NCBI RefSeq assembly: GCF_964204645.1
Contig: NC_134032.1
Coordinates: 11,030,275-11,094,274, forward strand
Direction: 5' to 3'
Length of the DNA: 64,000 nucleotides
Source: Tubulanus polymorphus
Lineage: Eukaryota > Nemertea > Palaeonemertea > Tubulaniformes > Tubulanidae
Part shown: in pieces, positions 40,301-49,600 of the stretch
Position numbering within the stretch: position 1 is the stretch's first letter
How the letters are laid out: each line of letters starts with the position of its first letter
Program-made: the position numbers and the translations under genes
The notes under the pieces: generated by a model
Seen by the model: only the letters and a program-made list of their open reading frames with translations
What the model was told of the DNA's origin: nothing
Databases searched by the model: none

Positions 40301-43300
40301 TCAGAAAATTGGTTAGATAGTTACATCGATGCAAGCGCTCTGACCAGGTTTTGGCTGGTATTTGCCGACCTCACAAGCTTGAGGACTCAACAGCGGGTTC
40401 GAACACCGGTGACCTTTCAGACACGGTGTACACGCACCAGTCCCGGAAATTGTCTTGTAATATCCATCGGGGCACTGTAAAATATCAATGGTGCTAAGAA
40501 CTTTCCTAGGATTGACAAAAGAGCGGACAGACAACTTAAAGGAACAGAAAGCCTTAAGTCTCAGGTGGATGACTTAAAAGAATGTTAATTGAGAATTATT
40601 GATTAAACATTGATTCAATTTTCATAACCGATTAGAAGGTTGGCACCTTAAAACATTGACTACTACTGGAATACTGGATACGGATTTCCTGAATAGAGCA
40701 GTAAAGATTATTCATCCCACATGTATTAAGTGTACATTTCTCTTTCTAAGGTTTGCGCGATTATCACAAACATAACCGAATGTTCTGATACGCGCTGACG
40801 ATAATGGTCTTCAGTACCAAGAAACCACGCCAGAGTATAGTAGATAAAAACCCACAATAAAAAGAAAAACTATCTGGTAGCTTAACGTTTCAACTCAATT
40901 CTATGAGCCATTTTCAAAAACAGTTTCTGAAAATGGCTCATAGAATTGAGTTGAAACGTTAAGCTACCAGATAGTTTTTCTTTTTATTGTGGGTTTTTAT
41001 CTACTATTGATATTGGACAGCCACTTGTCTATGGAAACCACGGCAGAGTATCTTCTGTCCATGCGTACTGCAACAGGCTTCTAGTCAACCACCTCGCCAA
41101 CCGGATACTGAAGAATATGAGTATCCTTACGGATTGTCCAGCCCGAGCTGCGGTAATGCTTACGCGGGGTTGTGCAACTAACTGCAGCATCGAATAAACG
41201 ATGAACGAAATTTCGGACTGGAAAATATGAACAAGCACATGTTTACAAAAGACGTTAGATCCCTTAATGTATTAGCGACCATTCCAACCTCTACTTCATA
41301 AGCGTACTTCAATAATTTCATCCTTTTAAATGCGATAAGACATCTACTGACTCCTTTGGGTAACGTCACTACGAAGACAACACCCACGACCATGAATATC
41401 ATCTTCACTGCTTGATTGCTGGAATGTTCCTTTGAACTCGATGTGTGCTTTCGAGTGATAACCTTGCATAAAATTAGCAGAGACAAGGTGGTTATGGTAA
41501 ACAAAGGGATAATACTATCCAATACGAAGGCGTGAAGGCGTCGTATTTGACCAGTATTCGATATAAAACCAAAAAGATATCCCGGTTTGCCATATGGGCA
41601 TGTATATTTACTTTTCACATCTATCTGGAAAAACCGAAACGTGTTTACGAGACAAATTGACAAACTCAACAGACACGCCATCATCCATGTTCTACGGATC
41701 GTAAGCCACGATAACGCGCTTAGCGGAAATAATACATTGATCATCCTTATGAATAAAATATAAACCACAGTCCAAATTGAATTCATCTCGAGGATTGTAC
41801 TAGGGGTAATCGTAAATGAAAGCATGTGAGGCATCATTTCTTGAGATATAACGTAAAAAGCTCCATTTCCCACAATAATGTAAGCCACTAAATATCGAAT
41901 TCCTCCCTTCGACAGCTTGGCTATCAGCGCAAGACAGTCGATTCCTGTATAGTACCGTAGAGTAACGATAGAAACGGAATTCGATTTCTTCGCCATTCCC
42001 GTGAAAACGATCGTCGATATAACTCCCGAGATCAGCGACACTACTTGTAAGGGTGCGTGTACGAACAGCGTCACCCAAAATCTGGCTTGTTTTGGGCAGG
42101 TAACGTTTCGAAGCATTTAGTCATCGGATCTAGCAGACCTGTATCAATGATGTTGAAGCGCACAGGACGCAACAGTGATAATGGCTTCACAATCAATACA
42201 CCTATGAGTATATAACGTCTACGATCAATTACCTCAATTTGCTCGATGTTGAATCTGAGCAAAATTGCGGTTAAGCATCCTGGGGACAGTAATAAGCGGT
42301 ATGTCCTGCGGACATATGTAATAACGCATCTATTTCGGAGATTCGACCACCATTCATATTCTATGGTCTATGAGGTGCCAACCCTCCGACAAGAGTAGAC
42401 CCCAGGTGAAACTTTAGCAGGTACAGCTGCAAAGAGATCCTGAACCTTGTCACTCGCTGTGACAGCATTTTGTTAATCAAATCAAAAACGGATTTGAAAT
42501 TCGTTACGAGTAACCCCAGCAGCCCCAATTGATTTCATTCATGCTGCTAAAATCTTAAATCAGTGGAATGCTATCTCTTGGTTCAGAATTCAGCCTTCAA
42601 CAAGGAATTTTCAATAAGTAAGGAACAGCATTTGCGGTGAAAACTATTCAAAAAATAGATAGGCGCAATACAGAAAAATACAGTAAGGATATTTACAGAA
42701 ATACAGCTAGTTTGCTGGGTATTTGGTTGGTATTTGCCCTCGCCGCAGGCTTGCGGTGGTATAGTCGAGTTCGCGCAGCTACTACCCACTGGGCACGGCT
42801 TACATGATTGAGCTTTCGTTGCCGTATTGTAAGATCCGGACGGGCACTGTGAAAAATAATTAGTCATCAAGATTAGCAATGTTAGTATCCAAGGAATTTG
42901 CTAATTATAATTCAGCATGGTGTTAATTAGATTAGCTTTGAAACATTTAGATTACGACGTTTAAGAATGTTTCAACACAAGATTTTGTATTAACAGTAGA
43001 TCTTAGGTAGATGTAGTTAGTTACATTTAAGCACGACGTTTTTCCTTTCAATGGTTGGTATTCACGTGCACGCAGTGTGTTAAACGACAACGACAAAAAC
43101 ATTTTAGAGTGTTGGGTCCTCACTTGCGATTTTGTACAAAAATTAAGCACTTTTTATCCAAGTTCAACAGTTAAACTAGACTTATCAAAGTGAATTGATT
43201 TAAAGCAAGAATTTCTCCTATAATTTGAGTGCGATACGTCTACATACAGTTAGAACCCAAGCTTGTTATGCGTGTTGTGAACGTGACCAAAAATTACCAA

Positions 43301-46300
43301 TTTCAAACAGATAAGTTAAGCATCAATGCAATGTTTTGAAAGCCAGTTTCAAACAATGTGTTTAACACCAAAAACACCTAAGAAATCTCAGTGAAAGTAA
43401 CTTACAGCCAGGCACGTGGTTTGACCAGCACTTTTTTGATACTCCCCGGCACCGCACGGTGTACCTGCTGCCGTTTTACTGGGACATTTATGGCCTGAAA
43501 ATACAGCATTATGATTGATCTCGCACTTGAATCTCGCACTTTATTATCTATTATTCAACGTTTATTTTCTTTTTTTATTACTAAAATGTACCATACACAA
43601 TTCAAATAATCATCATTAAGACATAGAGTTACATGTAAGTACATGTGCTTCTATATTGTAAAGCGTAGTAAAGAAAAATGACAAAAAGGAGGTGTATTAA
43701 TTCCATAAAAAGCCTAATGCCCTGGCTGAATAGGAATTGGACATCTGAACAGGAAATCCTAACTTATTCAAGAAATTGAATGTCTATTCAGACAAAATTT
43801 TGGCCATTCCTAACTTCCATTGTCAGGCCGAATGTTAGAAAACTGCCTAAAAGTTGTGGTTACAATACACTTTTAATTTCTTAAACTTTTACTTGTCAAG
43901 CGTATGACCTACGATTATCATATTTCTGAAAATTTTGTGCATCAGCATCTGATAGAAGTTAGGACCAGGGGCTGATTTAAGGGATAAAAGCCACTCGCCG
44001 GGGGGCAAAGTGTATCTGAAATCTTGCTTCCCTTGTCATAAATCTGCTTGCCCTACAAGTACCGGTAGTAGGGCAGACCTGCAAGTAGTAGGGCAGTCCC
44101 ATTGGTGGCACAATCATCCGTTGGATCAATTGGGGGAAAAAAGCTTTGAGACGCATTAGTTCACTAGTCCGGCAGACAAGTGACAAACAATTGCCTTAAT
44201 GAATACTCGTCCCGGCCAATCAGACAAGTGCTTAGTTGCAGACCCTGAAGGATCAGGGAGAAAGATCCACACTTCTAAGTTGCTATTCAGTGTTTAAACA
44301 TTCTACAGTTAAATGAACGATCGAACTGCGGGTCCGGCGTAGTGCGTAAAGATTGAATTAAGATTAGAGGCGTTTCGATTACGCTAAATACCCAGCGATT
44401 ATAATATTCTGTATTTCTAACATTTTTCTTACCTGCGCTGCATAGCGTACAAAATGCACCACCTGGAGTCGCGCGGTACGAACCTACAATGACATACAAT
44501 GAATTATTGAGAACATTCTTAAAAATTCTTAATCAAAGAATATTCTAGTACGTAATTCATAGATATTACTCTGACAGATATAGTATCTGCAGAAAATTAA
44601 AAAATGACAATTTTGTGATAATTGCAATCGCTGACGGGTTACTGGTGAAGGGCCATTTGTATATAATTCTTATTGTCAACTGTTAAAAGAAACATGTGTT
44701 TTCGATAAGTAATTTATGGACATTTTCGTTTTCTGCCCTCTGCAAATGTGTTTCATTGTTGTTTCTTACATTAATTTTTAAAATATTGTTAGAAAAAAAA
44801 AATTATTTCGTTTTTTATTTCAGTATTCATTTTCATTTTCGTTTCAGCGAGTTCGCCAGGGAGCTGTTGTTTGAATAATTGAAACGTTCTTTTACGCGAA
44901 AAGGAAACATTAGGCGAATATCGATGAGCATTATTGAAAATAATTCTAGAACGCGATTTCGCAATAATTCCTCACGCGTAATCAATAAGCTTATTCAAAA
45001 TTTAAAACCTCGCATTAAGGTTAACAGCGCCGCGCTATAATACAAATTGCGGGATTAAGAAAATTCCGGCCGTTTTAAGAATATTTCTCGTCTAAAACTA
45101 TAAAGCGTGGAGTAAATATTACACGCACTTAAGATCACAGTAGAGACAGGTTTTTAAGTGGTGTGCGCTTATCAAATCAACAGTTTATGGTCAAAATCTA
45201 TGTACATGCATTTATATGGGCACATTGCTAAAATCTTAAGTGGACAAATCCCCGAGTACCGATAGTAATGTTTACAGTAAGTTAACAGCCGATATAATGT
45301 TGACGGTATACAGTACTGTGACCTCTGTTGGTTCACAGTGGGACAGTTTAATAATTCATAAACATTACTAAGTCGCATATGGCAACGTGTATATGACAGT
45401 ACACAGCGTTACCGGTCATATATGCGAGTGTCCACTATAGAGCCTATGTATTTCACAGCCTAGTTTTAATATGTAAGAATTTAATTTGAGAAAGTCCTAA
45501 CATTAATTCGAAATCAAAATTCGAGCTTTCGTTTTAACATGAGAACTGTTGATTCTTATGTCACACAAGGACCAAGCAGGACACGATAGATCAGTCCTCC
45601 TAAATAGACCAGCTATCAGCCTAGAAACCCTTGATTTAGAATAAGATCATCCTCTGAAACTTAATCTAACATTTCAAAAGGGCTTCATACTACTCTATTC
45701 AAAAAGGGTTTCGTAATATCTTTCGAACTGGTTTACCCTGAGTTTATTCACAATTTCAAGATCGCACTTCTTTTCAAAAAAGTAAACCTTTTGACTTCGA
45801 TTTTACCTTTTAAATCACCTATTTCTAATCAACTACACACAATACTCATCGGAGCCGATCTTTTCAACTGAATCATTATAAACATAATTTTTTCCAAAGG
45901 TTTTAACAAAATTTTGCGGGATATATTACGAGTTTTGTAACAGTAATACTTATGAAACTTATGACCTTGAAATACGTCGTTAATATATTCCGGCATAAAA
46001 TCTGTTGTATACAGATTAAATATACTTTTACGACAGGAACTAAACAGCGCTTATTTTCTTATCTCTCGGTCGTCGGTCGTTTGTTTGCCAAACTTCTAAT
46101 TTATAATCTCTACATTAGCTCAGCCACGTCTTTGCTGGAGGCGCCATTAAATTAAAATATACACGTTTCGCTCGTTGCAGAAAAACCGACGTAGGCCTAA
46201 CTGGTTTTCCACTGTCTCGACAAATTTGCGTCCCCGAAAGACGATTTAGTTTTAGAGCGATAAAGGCCCGGTTTTATAGACTAGTGGCATTATGTTTAAG

Positions 46301-46537
46301 ACCCAGGGGCTAAATCTATCGAAAATGAATTGAGTAAACCCTCGGGTTAAACAAAATACCAGTCTATGAAATTGAGTCCAGGACTCAGTTTCACAAAAAA
46401 GTTAAACTCAAATTTTTGGTGTAATTGCCATTGGTTACTTCATGTTTTCAATGAGGACAACAATTCAAACTTAACTGATATGAGCTTAAACTTTTTCGTG
46501 AAACTAGGTCCAGGGTTTTACAGGATTACCTACTGTT

Positions 46538-46605
<68 letters not shown>

Positions 46606-49600
46606 CCTAGTTTTTTTTAATGTATTCATCCGCGCCTGAAAATGCTTTCTTGAGAACATCGGAAACTGTGTTTCTTTAGTTTTAGATTTAATAGATAAAT
46701 CTTATTTCTTAAGCTTTCATATTTGTATATTGGATTCTGATTATATCATCTATTCTCCACATCTGAGCCTGACTATTCTTCTACAGGATGATGATACTGT
46801 TGGTTATATTGTTATATAGGCCTAAGATATTTGAAAATTTGAAAGTGCTTGACTTCGCTTTGCTTGCGAGATAGGATCTTTCATTTTTTCATTACCTGAA
46901 GCGCAGGCTGTACACTGAATACTGTTAGCGGACGAGTACGAGCCCGCTGGGCACGCGGTTAACTTCGTTTTATCCGAGCACTCGTTTCCCGCCGTGCACG
47001 CCAAGCAATCCGTCTGCCCGAGATCCGGTTGATACGTTCCGTCCGGGCAAACGACGGCAGCCGTGAGGCCCGCGGTCGGACACTTACTACCTGCAACGAA
47101 ATAAACCTTCGGTCAACCAGGAACAAAATGTGAAAAACAAATTATTGATTAACGATTGATTCAAACGAATAGGATTAATCTTGTCCTCGAGCAAGCCGCG
47201 AAAAACATTGTCTACGTTTAGTAATCAGCAATCAAGGCCGCCATCACACGGAGACGATTTGGCACTGGTCAAACCAGACCCCGAGCCAAATTACCATATC
47301 GTATCATTCTTGCAATCCAAAGGGAGGCTTTTTACAGCCTATTACTTTTATAGCCTATTATTAGATGGCCATGCTTAAGCAAGAGGCTCGTTCACACATG
47401 AAACAGTCAATAAAATGCTTTCAAAACGAAACCGCAATACAGGAGGCTAGTCGATTTTGGTGCAGAGTTTTTGTTTATATCCTAATGTTCCATCATCGGT
47501 TTTCTTTATCCCCAGCATTTATAATAATAATAATGATGATAATAACTGTCATTTATATAGCGCAGGTATCCAAACCTAGAATTTGTTCAAATGCGCTCAA
47601 TTTGGTATCATTACCCCCAGCCTTTAAATCTATTCATGTCTCAGTCATCTCTCCCTGGGGAGAAGTAACATCTGAGCAGCTACTTGGCACTCAGGAGTCA
47701 TCTATCAGACGAGGTACCCATTTTACCCCTGGGTGGAGAGAGGCAATGAGGATAAGTGTCTTGCCCGAGGACACTACGGTAATGTACAGGGTTCGAACCC
47801 ACGACCTGGCTTCCCAGAGTCGAACGCTTTAACCACTCAAATATTTATAACAAGAGGGTTTATTTTATGTACCTTTAGGACACTGTACGCACGTAGAGTC
47901 AGACGCCGCTCTGAAAGAACCGGCCAAACATTTATCGCAGACCGTTTGAGCAGAGTTTGCGCTGTAACCCGGCGAGCATGCCTTTAAGAAGGAAAAAAAA
48001 ACATTTTTAAAACAGTCAATCTTAAATTTTGACAAATTACAGCCAAAAACTCACTAAAGGCGTCTTTGTTGGGACTATCATTGCATTGATGACTTATCCA
48101 AAAGATGATTTTTACTCTTAGTAAATTGATGAATTGGAAATACAAATTACGACTCAAAAATAGGGACGATCTAAGTGATAAGACGACTTATACGCTGATG
48201 ACTTAAGCAAGTTCGATTGAATTGTTCTTTTTAAACCAGTAGAAATAGAATTCCTCATTGAAATAGTTATCGAAAACAATACCTCAAACTTTCAGGCTTT
48301 TGATTTTCCCCTCAAAATATTGAAAGCATTTGTGAAGTAAATTTGTGAATAAAAATCTTTTTTGCTCGAAATTTCAAAATCAAGAAACACAGAAATATAT
48401 GTTACGCAATTATTGGCAATTTCTGAAAATAAATTTTTTTTCTCGTTTTCTTCACTATTTCAAGGAAAGTGAAGCGGATTTTAAGGATAACAAAATTTTC
48501 AAGACATTAAAAAGCGCAACTTCTTCTTAAAACTCTGTTAATCTCATTAAGATTGGAGAGATTTAGAATTGTTAAAATTTGAAAAATATTCTTCTTACCT
48601 GCGGGGCGTTGGTCGTAGTTGGACAAATATGACCGGACGGACAATTCGTACAAGTCGCCGCTCCCGATACTGAATACTGCTTCGCCGAGCACGGAGTTTG
48701 GGTACTACTCGTACAGCCGTAGCCGGCTGGGCACGGACTACACACAGAACCAGCTGCGATCGCCACCTGCCCGCTGGCGCAAGCGACGCACGCCGCGCTG
48801 GACGTCGCGCCCGAACTCGGATTACCGGTGCCCGCGTTACAAGCCTGCCTCGCCGAAGTACCTCCGACACAACTGCAATGAAAATCGAATGTTTTCATAA
48901 ATAGGAGACTAAAGTCTCTTTTTTGTGCTATAATTTTCACCAAAATTTAACATTAAAATAGTATTGTAATTGAAAATGAACTAGAAGCCATTATCATTTT
49001 AAGAATTTTTTGGATTTTTAAGAGAAAAAGTAGCTTTTAAAGGAGTAGTATCTACTCTCTCCTCGCAGTCAGGTCCAGTTGGTTTAAACACAATTAATAT
49101 TTACATAGGAATTTGGTTATTACGTAAGATGGGGAACACAAAGCACCTTAAAGGCTGTAATACAATTACAGAACTTTCACGTTAAAGTAATCAAATAATT
49201 ACCGAATTCACTGAATTATTCGAAAAGATCATCGCAAATTATTTGTAGAATTCAAAAATATCGAAAAAAAACCCTCACGATTCGTCGATAATCTAATCCA
49301 ATTTTGGTTAACTTGTGAAGCAAGTTATATTGAAGAAATGGCTCAGTAAAATGGTTGCGCAAATGAAATATTCAATGCTTGTCTTGTTTGTAATGAGTTT
49401 AATTTTTTGAAACCGACTAGTTTGTGGTAGCCTACTCACTAATATCCAGGGCCGCATTGAACACATGAACTACTCGCGGAATCCCAAAACTGACCCGCCG
49501 CACAGCTAGTAGCATTTACCTCATCTGTAAAGAAAAAAACATTGTTTTCAAATGAATAAAACATATAAATAAATGATTAATACGTTGATTTGTGATTCGT

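Larger units (their letters stand above)
44484..46895. other. Long intron E6-E7
   Basis: 2.4 kb without a gene. Contains two foldback elements and a TA microsatellite, listed separately. The stretch 44.9-46.2 kb shows no recognisable feature. Confidence 0.6.

Noticed and set aside
26582-42078. 92-107-codon frames inside each receptor gene
   Set aside because: Alternative minus frames of the receptor sequence, conserved only because the receptors are.
25969-42116. Receptors as processed retrocopies of an outside gene
   Set aside because: No poly(A) remnants or target duplications; the shared long flanks show DNA-level tandem duplication instead.
47365-47832. 155-codon plus-strand protein
   Set aside because: Antisense to the SINE.
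47770-47845. tRNA gene
   Set aside because: A and B boxes belong to a SINE head; no intact cloverleaf, and a SINE body follows.
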